64,000 nt of DNA from positions 248,001 to 312,000 of the forward strand of contig NZ_LGLW01000006.1 of assembly GCF_013620795.1 (NCBI RefSeq). Reading direction: 5' to 3'. This DNA comes from Pseudomonas sp. Q2-TVG4-2. GTDB lineage: Bacteria > Pseudomonadota > Gammaproteobacteria > Pseudomonadales > Pseudomonadaceae. The notes below the pieces were generated by a model. The model was not told the origin of the DNA, searched no databases, and was given only the letters and a program-made list of their open reading frames with translations. This document shows positions 1 through 10,177 of the stretch, piece by piece. How positions within the stretch are numbered: position 1 is the stretch's first letter; each line of letters starts with the position of its first letter. Both the position numbers and the translations under genes were made by a program.

Positions 1-154
1 GTTGCTTGAGCATCACATCGAGGAAGAGGAATCGGAGATGTTTCCCAGCGCACGCGAGCTTTTCGACAAGGCCCGGCTGGAAGAAATGGGCCAGCAGATG
101 TCCGAATTGCGAAACCGCCTGAAGAAAGAATTCACCGCCAGCCAGGCTGCCTGA
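1..154 (+). CDS. Hemerythrin-like protein, C-terminal end (5' truncated by window)
   Basis: The frame is open from base 2 to a TGA at 152-154 and gives about 50 residues. It begins LLEHHIEEEESEMFP, the last iron-binding helix (HHxxEEE type) of bacterial hemerythrin HHE domains, followed by a charged tail ending TASQAA. Family members bind a di-iron centre and are linked to O2, NO or oxidative-stress sensing. Only the C-terminus is visible, so full domain composition is unknown. A GC-rich hairpin follows at 167-185. Confidence 0.7.
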   Translation, partial: LLEHHIEEEESEMFPSARELFDKARLEEMGQQMSELRNRLKKEFTASQAA

Positions 155-166
155 TTCGTTCCGTTG

Positions 167-185
167 CCGGGGCGCAACGCCCCGG
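167..185 (+). terminator. GC hairpin after hemerythrin-like gene
   Basis: A perfect 7-bp stem (CCGGGGC/GCCCCGG) with loop GCAAC starts 13 bases after the stop codon. No T-run follows, so it is a weak candidate for termination or 3' end protection. Confidence 0.35.
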
Positions 186-434
186 TGGTGTACGCCGTTA
201 CGGGTTCGCCCAGGTAACCAATCTGTGGAGGGAATAACGGCTCGGCTGATCGAACGCGGGGCTGTCTATAAGCAGGTGTCAGCGAATGAGGACACCAGGG
301 GGCACCGTTGGGCGGTCGGCGCAGCTCCGCCGGGCACTATGGGGCACTCTGTTCTCTGCGCAGGGTCAGTCTGAGAGGGATTTCAATATCCACTTTGCCG
401 GCTTCGGTCGGCTCTCACTATCTGGAGATTACCC

Positions 435-797
435 ATGCGTCTTGCTTATCTATCTGCCCCTGTTCTGGGCCTTCTGCTAGTTGGTTGTGGTGCGGATGAA
501 GAACCAGAACGGGAACCGATGCCGCCGCAGCCCACCACTGAACAGCCGGCTCCACCACAACCGACCACCACGCCGCCGTCCGATACTGACGCTGGCGCTG
601 GGATGGGTACAAGTCCAGGCACCACGGGTACCGGTCTTGGCGCTGGTCCGGAGACTGGCGCCGGAACAGGCATGACCACTGGTCCATCGGGTGACATGAG
701 CACGGCGCCGGCCGACAACGGCAGCGGTCTGGGTACCGAATCAGGTGCCGGTACCGCGCCTAATACCACTGGCACCGGTACGGGAGCCGCACAGTAA
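435..797 (+). CDS. Small Gly/Thr/Pro-rich lipoprotein
   Basis: This 120-residue protein starts MRLAYLSAPVLGLLLVGCGAD, a short lipoprotein signal with lipobox LLVG-C around residue 18. The mature part is low complexity: a Pro/Thr/Glu stretch (residues 25-50), then repeated Gly-Thr/Gly-Ala units to the C-terminus. GGAG about 9 bases before the ATG supports the start. It is probably an unstructured envelope lipoprotein; no function can be assigned. A second small lipoprotein gene follows 59 bases downstream on the same strand, so they are probably co-transcribed. About 280 bases upstream (155-434) hold no other gene I can support. Confidence 0.75.
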   Translation: MRLAYLSAPVLGLLLVGCGADEEPEREPMPPQPTTEQPAPPQPTTTPPSDTDAGAGMGTSPGTTGTGLGAGPETGAGTGMTTGPSGDMSTAPADNGSGLGTESGAGTAPNTTGTGTGAAQ

Positions 798-856
798 GCA
801 AAGTCAATCCATTGAGGAGGCCCCGTTATCTGGCGAGGCCCCTACGGGAGATCCGT

Positions 857-1045
857 ATGACGTCGAAACGCATTGCCATCGCCGCTGCGCTACCGCTTTC
901 GCTGATGCTTGCCGCCTGCTCCCCCGACGAGGAGCCCTCGGCAATGGACAACGTCAGCGAAAACCAGCAGGAGTACCAGAACACCGCGACCGATCCGGCC
1001 GGGCCGCGTGAGGTTTCGCCGCCGTCGAACATGTCCAACGAGTGA
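857..1045 (+). CDS. Small lipoprotein, 62 aa
   Basis: I chose the ATG at 857, preceded by CGGGAG; an in-frame start at 812 would add a non-signal-like arm. The product begins MTSKRIAIAAALPLSLMLAAC, a lipoprotein signal with lipobox LMLAA-C near residue 21, followed by about 40 polar residues ending SNMSNE. The acidic DEEPS after the cysteine resembles the ADEEPE after the lipobox of the preceding lipoprotein, so the pair may be related or work together. Function unknown. Confidence 0.7.
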   Translation: MTSKRIAIAAALPLSLMLAACSPDEEPSAMDNVSENQQEYQNTATDPAGPREVSPPSNMSNE

Positions 1046-1050
1046 TATTG

Positions 1051-1084
1051 CGCCCCGTGGCCGGGGTGTCACCGCCGCGGGGCG
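1051..1084. terminator. Hairpin between convergent genes
   Basis: CGCCCCG (1051-1057) and CGGGGCG (1078-1084) are perfect inverted repeats between the lipoprotein stop and the convergent flavoprotein stop. The loop is 20 bases and carries a smaller inverted repeat. There is no clear T-run, so strength is uncertain. Confidence 0.4.
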
Positions 1085-2269
1085 TTATACGTACTGCGCC
1101 GCCGCATAGCCAGACGCCCAGGCCCACTGGAAATTGAAACCGCCCAGGTGGCCGGTGACATCCAGCACTTCGCCGACGAAATACAGACCCGCTGCCTTTT
1201 GCGATTCCATAGTTTTCGAAGACACCTCTCGGGTATCCACGCCGCCCAATGTCACCTCGGCGGTGCGATAGCCCTCGGTTCCTGCCGGCACCAGCTGCCA
1301 GTTGCCAAGCCTTTCCGCTATCGCTTCGAGCTCGGCCGGGGTGTGCTGCTTCAACGGCTTAGAAGCGAACCAGTGCTCGGCCAGTAGTCCGGCCATCTTA
1401 CGGGTGAACAGCTCGCCAAGCAGTGTCTTTAGCTCGGTATTGGGTCGTTCGCTTTGCTGTTGGGTCAGCCACTCGGGTAGGTTCAGGTGTGGCAGCAGGT
1501 TGACCTCGATTACATCACCCGGCTGCCAGTACGAAGACACCTGCAGGATCGCCGGCCCGGAGAGTCCGCGATGGGTGAACAGAATGTTTTCTCGGAACGT
1601 CTGGCCATTGCAGCTGACCAGGCAGTCCTCGACCGACGTACCGGATAGCGCTTCGCACATACCCTTGAGTTGCGGTTCGGTGATGGTAAATGGCACCAGG
1701 CCGGCGCGGGTCGGCAGCACGGTGTGGCCGAACTGCCGGGCAATCTGGTAGCCGAAGCCACTGGCGCCCAGCGTTGGGATTGACAGCCCACCGGTGGCGA
1801 TCACCAACGACTGACAGGTGAGGTCGCCGATGCTACTGCGCAACAGATAGCCGTCTTCGGTTTTCTCAACGGACTGCACGGCCGTGTTCAGGTGCAGGCC
1901 GACATCGGCCTGCTGGCATTCGGTCAGCAGCATATCGAGGATGTCGCTGGCCTTGTTGTCGCAGAACAGCTGACCGAGTTTTTTCTCATGATAGGGCACG
2001 CCGTGACGGCTGGTCATCTCGATGAAATCCCATTGGGTGTAACGTGCCAGAGCTGATTTGCAGAAATGAGAATTGGCGGACAGAAAGTTGGCTGGCTCGG
2101 TGTACATATTGGTGAAGTTGCAGCGCCCACCACCCGACATGAGGATCTTCTTGCCGGCCTTGTTGGCATGGTCGAGCAGCAGCACCTGACGGCCTCGCGC
2201 CGCCGCTGTGAAAGCGCACATCAACCCGGCTGCGCCTGCACCAATCACTACCACGTCCGTCTGCAACAC
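1085..2269 (-). CDS. BaiN/HI0933-family NAD(P)/FAD-dependent flavoprotein
   Basis: The 394-residue protein has an N-terminal FAD-binding Rossmann motif VVIGAGAAGLM (residues 6-16), the family motif GGGRCNFTN near residue 46, and a C-terminal FAD-contacting segment GLYFVGEVLDVTGHLGG. Length and motif order match HI0933/BaiN/YhiN-type cytosolic oxidoreductases, whose physiological substrate is mostly unknown. The start is GTG at 2269. It stands alone, convergent with the small lipoprotein genes and divergent from the solute-binding protein. Confidence 0.88.
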   Translation of the reverse strand: MLQTDVVVIGAGAAGLMCAFTAAARGRQVLLLDHANKAGKKILMSGGGRCNFTNMYTEPANFLSANSHFCKSALARYTQWDFIEMTSRHGVPYHEKKLGQLFCDNKASDILDMLLTECQQADVGLHLNTAVQSVEKTEDGYLLRSSIGDLTCQSLVIATGGLSIPTLGASGFGYQIARQFGHTVLPTRAGLVPFTITEPQLKGMCEALSGTSVEDCLVSCNGQTFRENILFTHRGLSGPAILQVSSYWQPGDVIEVNLLPHLNLPEWLTQQQSERPNTELKTLLGELFTRKMAGLLAEHWFASKPLKQHTPAELEAIAERLGNWQLVPAGTEGYRTAEVTLGGVDTREVSSKTMESQKAAGLYFVGEVLDVTGHLGGFNFQWAWASGYAAAQYV

Positions 2270-2428
2270 TGCTCACCCCGGCCACGCCTGAAAACGCGGC
2301 ATGGTACTCCCCCGGCTCGGTAGATGCAGTGTCCATCGGCGATCGGAACGGCTAGCCTCGGATAAGCGGCCTGATTTGTACTTTGGGCCAACGGTGCTTG
2401 GCCATTATCAAGAGCGGGACAGAACGTC

Positions 2429-3187
2429 GTGAAACGAATATGGACTCTGCTGCTGGCGCTACTGACGATAAGCACGTTAACGGCTCAGGCCGAGGTGCTG
2501 CGTCTGGCTGGCAACGTCTGGCCGCCGTATACGGATCATCGCTTGCCTGGCGGTGGCCTGTCGGTGGAGCTGATTCGAACCGCTCTTGGCCGCGAGGGCT
2601 ACCAAGTGGATTACATCGAGGTGCCCTGGGAGCGCGCCCTGCTGGGCCTTCGGTATGGCAGCTACGACCTGGTCAATGCCTGGCCCGCCTCGGGCCGGAT
2701 GGAATACGGCAGCTACTCGCGGCCCTTTCTGACCAATCGCGTGCGCTGGATTCGGCGGCGCGACCAGAACATCGCATACAGCGGCCTGGACAGCCTGATT
2801 CCGTATCGAATTGGGCTGGTTCGGGGCTACGCCTACAGTGAGGCGTTAGAAGACGATTCTCGGCTGAACAAGGGCTACGCTGCCAACTTCGTTCAGCTGG
2901 CCAAGATGCTCGGCGCGGGACGCATCGACCTGACGCTGGAAGATGAGCGTACGGTGTTGTTTCATCTGCACCGAGAGCTCAGGGATCTGCAGGACGCCTA
3001 TCGGTTTGTGCCTGGGGCGTTCAGCTTGCTGGACCTCTCGCTGGTGGTGCGCACCGACCATCCGCAGCGGGAGGAGATCGTCGCCACGTTCAATCGTGAG
3101 ATCGAAGCGATGGTGGCGGATGGCAGCTATGCCGAAATCTTCCATCGCCATGGGCTGCCGGCCCCAGTGTCGCTGCCTCAGCCCTGA
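2429..3187 (+). CDS. Periplasmic solute-binding protein, family 3 type
   Basis: This 252-residue protein starts with a Sec signal (MKRIWTLLLALLTISTLTAQA) at a GTG codon. The mature part opens VLRLAGNVWPPYTD, typical of SBP_bac_3 domains that bind amino acids or similar small ligands, and a family-like YAEIFHRHGL helix lies near the C-terminus. No ABC permease or ATPase is adjacent, so it may be an orphan binding protein serving a remote transporter or sensor. Its last 10 bases overlap the end of the convergent FUSC gene. Confidence 0.82.
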   Translation: MKRIWTLLLALLTISTLTAQAEVLRLAGNVWPPYTDHRLPGGGLSVELIRTALGREGYQVDYIEVPWERALLGLRYGSYDLVNAWPASGRMEYGSYSRPFLTNRVRWIRRRDQNIAYSGLDSLIPYRIGLVRGYAYSEALEDDSRLNKGYAANFVQLAKMLGAGRIDLTLEDERTVLFHLHRELRDLQDAYRFVPGAFSLLDLSLVVRTDHPQREEIVATFNREIEAMVADGSYAEIFHRHGLPAPVSLPQP

Positions 3188-5364
3188 GGTGTCGGTAACT
3201 GGCGAACCAGGTGGCTGGCCATGCTGCGCAGCGGCGCGAGCTGGCGGCAGATCAGGCCCAGCTGGGTCTGTAGCAGGCGGTGTGCATCGTCCATGTCATC
3301 AGGCGCCTGCTCGAGCTGCTGCGCAAGGGCCTCTTCGTCTTCGCTGTATACCGCCACCGGCTGATTGCTCTGCAAGGATATAGCCAGTTCGTCGAGGCTA
3401 TCGGCCAGCCGCTGCGCGGCGCTTTCCAGCAGTTCGTCACGCGCGTCGTCGGGCAGGCTTTCACGATGAGCGCCCAGCCCCGAGAGGTAATTGAGCAGCG
3501 TGTGCGAGAGGATTAGAAAGCGAAACCCGGTCTCGGCGTCCTTTCGGAAATGACCGGGTTCCAGCAGCATGTTCGAGAGTGTCGTCGAGAGGGCGGCATC
3601 GGCGTTGTGGGCGTTACGGCGGGCCAACCGGTAGGCGAGGTCGTCACGCTTGCCGCTCTCGTATTGGCGCATGATCTGACGCAGGTAGTCAGCGCTGCGG
3701 CTGAGGGTATTGGCGACCACCAAATTGAGGCGGCGGCCCTGCCAGTCTGGCAGGATCAGAAAGACGGCGGCAGCGGCGATCAGGCTGCCCAGCACGGTGT
3801 CGACCAGGCGCGGCCAGATCAGCCCGTAACCGTCACCGACCTGGTTAAAGCAGAACAGCACCAGCAACGTGATCGCTGCAGTCGCCAGCGTGTAACGGCT
3901 GCTTCGGGTCGCAAAGAACACCACCCCGGCGACCACGGCGAACAGCGCTTGAATCTGCTGGCTCGGGAACAGATCGAACAGCGCCCAGCCCACCACCAGT
4001 CCCAGCATGGTGCCGGTCACCCGCTGCACCAGCTTAATCCGTGTCGCGCCATAGTTCGGTTGGCAGACGAACAATGTCGTCAACAGCACCCAATAGCCCT
4101 GCTCCGGATGAATCGCGTGCAACACCGCATAGCCGCAGACAAGCGCCAGGCTGATGCGCAGGGCGTGGCGAAACAGCAGCGAGGTAGGCGTCAGCTGCAA
4201 ACGGATGCGTGTGAGAGCGTCGCGTATCGACTGCGGGTCACGGTCCAGCAGGCTGCTGTCCTGCTCGCCTTCCAGAGCGTCAGGATTGCTGGCGCTGGCG
4301 AGCTGGCGCTGCATCGTCGACAGGTTGCCCGACAATGCGCGCAGCGAACGCAACAACCCGCGCCAGGCCGGATTGCTCTGCATCCGCAAATGTTCCAATG
4401 ACGATTCAAGATCGGCCAGCGCCTGGGCATTGGCTTCGCTGTAGCGAAATGGCAGGCGCAGCTGAACGGCATTAGCCAGGTCGGCGCAGGCCACGCCTTG
4501 CAACCGCAGCAGCCGTCCACAGCGGAACAGTACGTCGCTATGGAAGAACGCCTCGGCCAGCGCCTGATACGGATAGTGCGAGGAACTGACGCGCTCGTGC
4601 AGATCCTGCGCAAGGAAATACAGCTTGAGGTAATGGCTGATCTTGACGCCCGGACGACCATTGCCGAGGCGATGCAGCAGGGTTTCCTTGGTGGCGTTCA
4701 GCGCGCTGACCACTCGCCCGTTTTGCTGCGCCAGTTGCAGTCGACGCTCCTCCACGTCGAGCTGGCGCACCGGCTCGAACAGCGCGGCCTTGAGCTTGAA
4801 GTACTGACCCAGCTCCCGGTAGAGCCTGGCCAGGCTCTGTTGCACCGGTTGATGGGAGAACAAGGCGTTCCAGAGCACTGACAACAGGCCGTACCAGGTC
4901 GCCCCGGCGAGTAACAGCAACGGATCACTCCAGGGATGGAGCGCAGCACCGCCGCGCTGATCGGCAGCGATCATGCTGTATATGGATAAGATCAGCGTGG
5001 CTTGGGCAATGGTTGCGTAACGTTCCCCCAGCGCTCCCAGCATCACCAGCACGAATGCCGCCACGGCCATGCCGGTGACGAACAGCAGCGGGTAGGGGAA
5101 CAGCAGCTGCACCGAGACGGTTGCTACGCTGAAGCACAGCAGCGTGACCAGCAACGCCGAGAGGCGGCCGAGCCAGCTGTCGTCGGTTTCCGCCAGGGCG
5201 CTGGCGATTACCCCGAGAAACAGCGGAATGGCCATCGAGGGTCGTTCGAGGTACCAGCTCAGCCCCATGCTGCTGGCCAGCGCGATCAATACGCGCAGGC
5301 TATAGCCGAATTTCTCCAGGGCCCAAAGTCGGCGCAGGGAATGGCTGAGCGATGGTGAACGCAT
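3178..5364 (-). CDS. yccS: YccS/YhfK-type FUSC inner-membrane protein
   Basis: The 728-residue protein has two clusters of membrane helices: residues about 20-165 (YSLRVLIALASSMGLSWYL onward) and about 400-530 (HALRISLALVCGYAVLH onward). A cytosolic segment separates them and another forms the C-terminus. This is the duplicated FUSC architecture of the YCCS family, related to aromatic-acid efflux proteins such as AaeB; the substrate of YccS itself is not established. The ATG at 5364 is well placed. The gene is monocistronic and its 3' end overlaps the convergent binding-protein gene by 10 bases. Confidence 0.85.
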   Translation of the reverse strand: MRSPSLSHSLRRLWALEKFGYSLRVLIALASSMGLSWYLERPSMAIPLFLGVIASALAETDDSWLGRLSALLVTLLCFSVATVSVQLLFPYPLLFVTGMAVAAFVLVMLGALGERYATIAQATLILSIYSMIAADQRGGAALHPWSDPLLLLAGATWYGLLSVLWNALFSHQPVQQSLARLYRELGQYFKLKAALFEPVRQLDVEERRLQLAQQNGRVVSALNATKETLLHRLGNGRPGVKISHYLKLYFLAQDLHERVSSSHYPYQALAEAFFHSDVLFRCGRLLRLQGVACADLANAVQLRLPFRYSEANAQALADLESSLEHLRMQSNPAWRGLLRSLRALSGNLSTMQRQLASASNPDALEGEQDSSLLDRDPQSIRDALTRIRLQLTPTSLLFRHALRISLALVCGYAVLHAIHPEQGYWVLLTTLFVCQPNYGATRIKLVQRVTGTMLGLVVGWALFDLFPSQQIQALFAVVAGVVFFATRSSRYTLATAAITLLVLFCFNQVGDGYGLIWPRLVDTVLGSLIAAAAVFLILPDWQGRRLNLVVANTLSRSADYLRQIMRQYESGKRDDLAYRLARRNAHNADAALSTTLSNMLLEPGHFRKDAETGFRFLILSHTLLNYLSGLGAHRESLPDDARDELLESAAQRLADSLDELAISLQSNQPVAVYSEDEEALAQQLEQAPDDMDDAHRLLQTQLGLICRQLAPLRSMASHLVRQLPTPQG

Positions 5365-5555
5365 AAGGACGGTCAGACCTGGCTGTAGGAAGTGATTGGA
5401 CGCCCGAGGCGATCGGACGTCACCGCTTGCGTGGCAAAGCTTATACCGACCTTCCGTCCCGCATCACCGGAACGCCATCGATTGGTCATCGTTCTGCCGT
5501 ATTTGCCTGGCTTCATTCATGCGCCCCTCCCCATTCCGATAACAGAGGACAACGC

Positions 5556-7034
5556 ATGAACCGTGAACATGATGCCAGCCGTCGTAACCTGCTCAAGGGC
5601 AGCGCCATCGCCGCCGTGGTCGCTACCACGCCCTTTCTTGGCACGTTGCAGGCCTTCGCTGCACGCAACGCACAGGGTCGCGGTGCCGGTCTGGTTCGTA
5701 GCAGCTACGGTCCGCTGCGGCCGACCAAAGATCTGAGCACGGGTCTGGAGCTGCTGCAGCTGCCTGACGGTTTCCAATACAAAAGTTTCTCCTGGACTGG
5801 CGACGTGATGGAAAACGGCCAGCCGGTGCCCACTTCCCACGACGGCATGGGCGTTATCGATGTGCGACGCGGCCCCAATGGGCCCGAAGTCGTGCTGGTG
5901 CGCAATCATGAGGCCAGCACCGGCCCGCTGATCGAAGCCAACGGAATCTATGACGGCGTTACCCTTGCCAACGGTCAGCGCCCGGCCGGCGGCACCACCA
6001 ATCTGTACGTTCCTCGCGGTATCGATCAACCCGTGCGTACCCTGCCAAGCCTTGGCGGTACTCGCACCAACTGCGCCGGTGGCGTGACCCCGTGGGGCAC
6101 TTGGCTGTCCTGTGAGGAAACCACCGCCGACTACAGCAGCGTCGGCGGCCGGGCGCACGGCTATGTTTTCGAAGTCACCGCTGATCCCACCTTGACCACC
6201 GGTCAGCCGATCATTCAGATGGGCCGCTTCGCCCACGAGGCGGTGGCGGTGGATCCGAGCAACAGTTACGTCTACCTGACCGAAGATGCTCGCAACCGTT
6301 CCGGTTATTACCGCTACGTCCCCATCGACGCCAGCCAGCAGCCCGGTTCACTCTTGGCTGGTGGGATTCTTCAGGCCGCACGGGTACGCAATCATGCGCT
6401 GGCCGATCTATTGACGCCGAAACAGGGCGACAGCTATCAGCTTGAATGGGTTGAAGTACCGAATCCGGACCTCGAACCACAGCCTGAAGGCAGCGGCCCC
6501 TTCGCCCAGGCCCGTCGCGCAGGCGGCCTGAGCATGAGCCGCGGCGAAGGCATCTGGTACAGCGAAGGCAAGCTGTTCATTGTCGATACCAGTGCCGGTA
6601 CCGATGCTTCCGGACGTGCCGGTTATGGCAACGGCGCGGTATGGATGCATGATCTGGCGACTGATCGGTTGACCTGCATTTTCGCGTCCACCGACGAGGA
6701 GATCGCCAACAACCCCGACAACATCACCGTCAGCCCACGCGGCGGCCTGCTGCTCTGTGAAGATGGCGGTGGTGTGCAGGACGACTTCGGCTTTGGGGAG
6801 CGTCTGCTCGGGCTAACCACGGCGGGCGAGGCTTACATCTTCGCCAAGAACAATGCGGTCTTTGATGACGTTCAAGCCGCCGCAGCCGGCAAGAATGTGT
6901 CCGGTGGGGATTACCGCAACCGTGAGTTCGCTGGTGCCTGTTTCGATCCGACCGGACATTTCCTGTTCGTCAACATCCAGACTCCAGGCATCACCTTTGC
7001 CATCTGGGGCCCTTGGGCGCGTGGGTCGTTGTAA
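5556..7034 (+). CDS. Tat-exported PhoX-like (DUF839) protein
   Basis: I start at ATG 5556, preceded by AGAGGA; an upstream in-frame TTG adds a non-signal arm. The 492-residue product begins MNREHDASRRNLLKGSAI, a twin-arginine signal, with a hydrophobic stretch and cleavage near residue 38. The mature domain has PhoX/DUF839 hallmarks: GGVTPWGTWLSCEET (about residue 170), a haem-peroxidase-like no motif but repeated beta-propeller segments, and NPDNITVSPRGGLLLCEDG (about 385). PhoX enzymes are periplasmic Ca/Fe alkaline phosphatases. This shorter relative is probably a phosphatase, but activity is unproven. No Pho box was recognised upstream. Confidence 0.82.
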   Translation: MNREHDASRRNLLKGSAIAAVVATTPFLGTLQAFAARNAQGRGAGLVRSSYGPLRPTKDLSTGLELLQLPDGFQYKSFSWTGDVMENGQPVPTSHDGMGVIDVRRGPNGPEVVLVRNHEASTGPLIEANGIYDGVTLANGQRPAGGTTNLYVPRGIDQPVRTLPSLGGTRTNCAGGVTPWGTWLSCEETTADYSSVGGRAHGYVFEVTADPTLTTGQPIIQMGRFAHEAVAVDPSNSYVYLTEDARNRSGYYRYVPIDASQQPGSLLAGGILQAARVRNHALADLLTPKQGDSYQLEWVEVPNPDLEPQPEGSGPFAQARRAGGLSMSRGEGIWYSEGKLFIVDTSAGTDASGRAGYGNGAVWMHDLATDRLTCIFASTDEEIANNPDNITVSPRGGLLLCEDGGGVQDDFGFGERLLGLTTAGEAYIFAKNNAVFDDVQAAAAGKNVSGGDYRNREFAGACFDPTGHFLFVNIQTPGITFAIWGPWARGSL

Positions 7035-7081
7035 TAGAAGCAGCAGGAGCTTGAAGTAAAAGCCTCTGTCTTCGACCGTAG

Positions 7082-7107
7082 GGTGGATGTGACTTTTCAC
7101 ATCCACC
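7082..7107. terminator. Perfect 11-bp hairpin after PhoX-like gene
   Basis: GGTGGATGTGA, loop CTTT, TCACATCCACC: an 11-bp perfect stem 47 bases after the stop, within the GTAGGGTGGA...CCACC style element common between Pseudomonas genes. No T-run follows, so it may be a repeat element that also ends transcripts of the convergent genes. Confidence 0.45.
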
Positions 7108-7163
7108 TTGCTCGGCTTGGTGGAACCGTGAAGCGTGATCCACCGGACGGTCTGGCTTCCAGC

Positions 7164-8552
<1,389 letters not shown>

Positions 8553-8689
8553 CTGCAGGGGAAGTGGTGGGCAGTCTAACAGGCCTGTGTGGTCGTCGCG
8601 TGGCAACCGGCGGAGCGGGCCACGGTGTGCGGAACAGATGAAGGCACAGTGGGTCCCAAAGACATCATTGGATACCCTAGGAGGCTGTT

Positions 8690-9211
8690 TTGTCCCGTTT
8701 GTTGTTGCTGCTGAGCGCGTTATCCCTTCCCGCTATGGCGGCTGCAGAGCCAACGCTCTTCGGCCGGTATGAACAAATCAAGATCGAGGACCTTGGCAAG
8801 ACCCTCAAGGCCAAGATGGACACCGGCGCGATGACCGCCTCGCTGTCGGCGCGTGATATTGAGCGCTTCGAGCGCGACGGGGAAGACTGGGTGCGCTTCC
8901 GCCTGGCCGTCGAAGGAGCTGGAGACACGCTTTATGAACGCCCACTGGCGCGTATCGCCGAGATCAAGACTCGCGCAGAGGAGGCTGATCCCGACGATGA
9001 CACCGACCTCGAACGAGGGCCCGACGTCGCCGAGCGCCCAGTGGTGGAAATGCAGCTGTGCATCGGTGATCGGTTGCGCGAGGCGGAGGTCAACCTCACC
9101 GACCGCAGCCATTTCCGCTATCCCTTGCTGATTGGCGCCACGGCGATCCGCGATCTGGACGCGGCGATTGATCCCTCGCAGAAATACACTGCGGGTCGCC
9201 CGACCTGCTAG
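8690..9211 (+). CDS. Secreted retropepsin-like (RimB/COG4067) protein
   Basis: The 173-residue product has a signal peptide (MSRLLLLLSALSLPAMAAA) and a mature domain with KAKMDTGAMTASLSA, the DTGA active-site motif of retropepsin-like aspartic proteases often annotated as putative ATP-dependent zinc proteases. YPLLIGATAIRDLD near the C-terminus matches the family. It starts at TTG 8690 with an excellent AGGAGG at 8679-8684, five bases upstream, which decides the start. Activity as a protease is inferred. No operon partner; a long intergenic region follows. Confidence 0.8.
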   Translation: MSRLLLLLSALSLPAMAAAEPTLFGRYEQIKIEDLGKTLKAKMDTGAMTASLSARDIERFERDGEDWVRFRLAVEGAGDTLYERPLARIAEIKTRAEEADPDDDTDLERGPDVAERPVVEMQLCIGDRLREAEVNLTDRSHFRYPLLIGATAIRDLDAAIDPSQKYTAGRPTC

Positions 9212-9907
9212 GGCCCGCCAGATGAGGAGGGGCGTGTTTGTTGCGGTTCGACCGAGGTGTGCATGCGAGAGGGGCGGCCCCGGGCCCTTATGCTTGCTGC
9301 GTGTCGACAGGCTTTTTAGGTGCCGATCAAGCCAAACAAAGCGGCGAAAGATGGTACTAAAACCTATCTACCATCTTAATGTGCGAATAGTTAAGGTGAC
9401 TGTCGTCACGTATCGCCTCTCTTGTTTACGGTTAGTAGGCGTTTTTGTTGATTTAATAAAGCTGCGTTGTAATTAATTGTTGACGCTGCATGTGATTTGC
9501 TTGTTTTTTATCAATACTGACTAAGCGCTTTGGGTCGGCTTTAGGGAACAACCCTGCGGTTTCGGTAGTGCAAATAGCTCATTGTTTATGTGACCAGCCA
9601 GTCAATCGATGCTGGCGGACTTGCGGATCGCATGGGCTCGGACAAAACGCCCTTCATTTCCTGGGGTTTAATCTGGGATCCGCTCTGTTTATACGCCGGA
9701 AGGCGAGTTTGCACGGCTGATTGTGCAGCCGCCTTCGATGCTCCGCGAGGGCCTGCTTTGCTGCTCCTTGAGCCGCAAAAAAAAGTGCGTGTCAGTGGCT
9801 GTTATAGAGCTTCAGACTAAAGTCGGGGCTATCCTTTCGCGACTCATCCTTGTTAGATTCACGATGTGGTTCCCTTTACCCGTAATAAAAATAAGACGGA
9901 GAACGTC
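9212..9907 (+). promoter_or_regulatory. 696-base non-coding leader of the symporter operon
   Basis: No convincing coding frame is present. Bases about 9330-9560 are markedly AT-richer than the flanks and contain T-rich and A-rich runs, consistent with a promoter/activator region. An inverted repeat lies at 9348-9377. The ribosome site GACGGAG precedes the ATG at 9908. In Pseudomonas and Vibrio, DUF4212/symporter genes are controlled by the CrbSR (MxtR/ErdR) two-component system; I cannot identify its site here. Confidence 0.5.
9348..9377. promoter_or_regulatory. 9-bp inverted repeat in symporter leader
   Basis: AAGATGGTA (9348-9356) and TACCATCTT (9369-9377) are perfect inverted repeats around a 12-base AT-rich spacer. 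They could be an operator or a transcript hairpin about 540 bases before the DUF4212 start. No assigned regulator. Confidence 0.35.
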
Positions 9908-10171
9908 ATGGCCGACGCCGATAAAGAAAATGCTGCTGCGTACTGGAAGGCGAACGTTCGCCTCATAACATGGAGCCTTGTGGTCTGGGCTCTGGTCTCG
10001 TATGGCTTTGCTATCCTCTTGCGCCCGTTGCTGTCCGGTATCCCGGTCGGCGGAACAGATCTGGGGTTCTGGTTCGCGCAACAAGGTTCCATCATTACGT
10101 TCATTTTGATCATCTTCCACTACGCGTGGCGGCTGAACAAACTGGACAAGGAATTCGGGGTCGAGGAGTAA
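9908..10171 (+). CDS. DUF4212 small membrane subunit of sodium:solute symporter
   Basis: This 87-residue protein (MADADKENAAAYWKANVRL...) has two transmembrane helices (about residues 20-42 and 55-75) and the DUF4212 signature YWKANVRLI...FWFAQQGSI, ending in a charged KLDKEFGVEE tail. Family members are encoded directly before VC_2705-type symporters and are thought to be their small partner. ATG 9908 is preceded by GACGGAG; an in-frame upstream start at 9866 lacks support. The symporter starts 6 bases after the stop. Confidence 0.88.
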   Translation: MADADKENAAAYWKANVRLITWSLVVWALVSYGFAILLRPLLSGIPVGGTDLGFWFAQQGSIITFILIIFHYAWRLNKLDKEFGVEE

Positions 10172-10177
10172 GCCAGA

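Noticed and set aside
5427-5555. Upstream TTG start for the PhoX-like protein
   Set aside because: It would bury the twin-arginine signal; ATG 5556 has a ribosome site and gives a correct signal peptide.
8553-8606. Upstream TTG start for dbpA adding 18 residues
   Set aside because: Added residues do not match the family; the ATG at 8552 gives the standard DbpA start.
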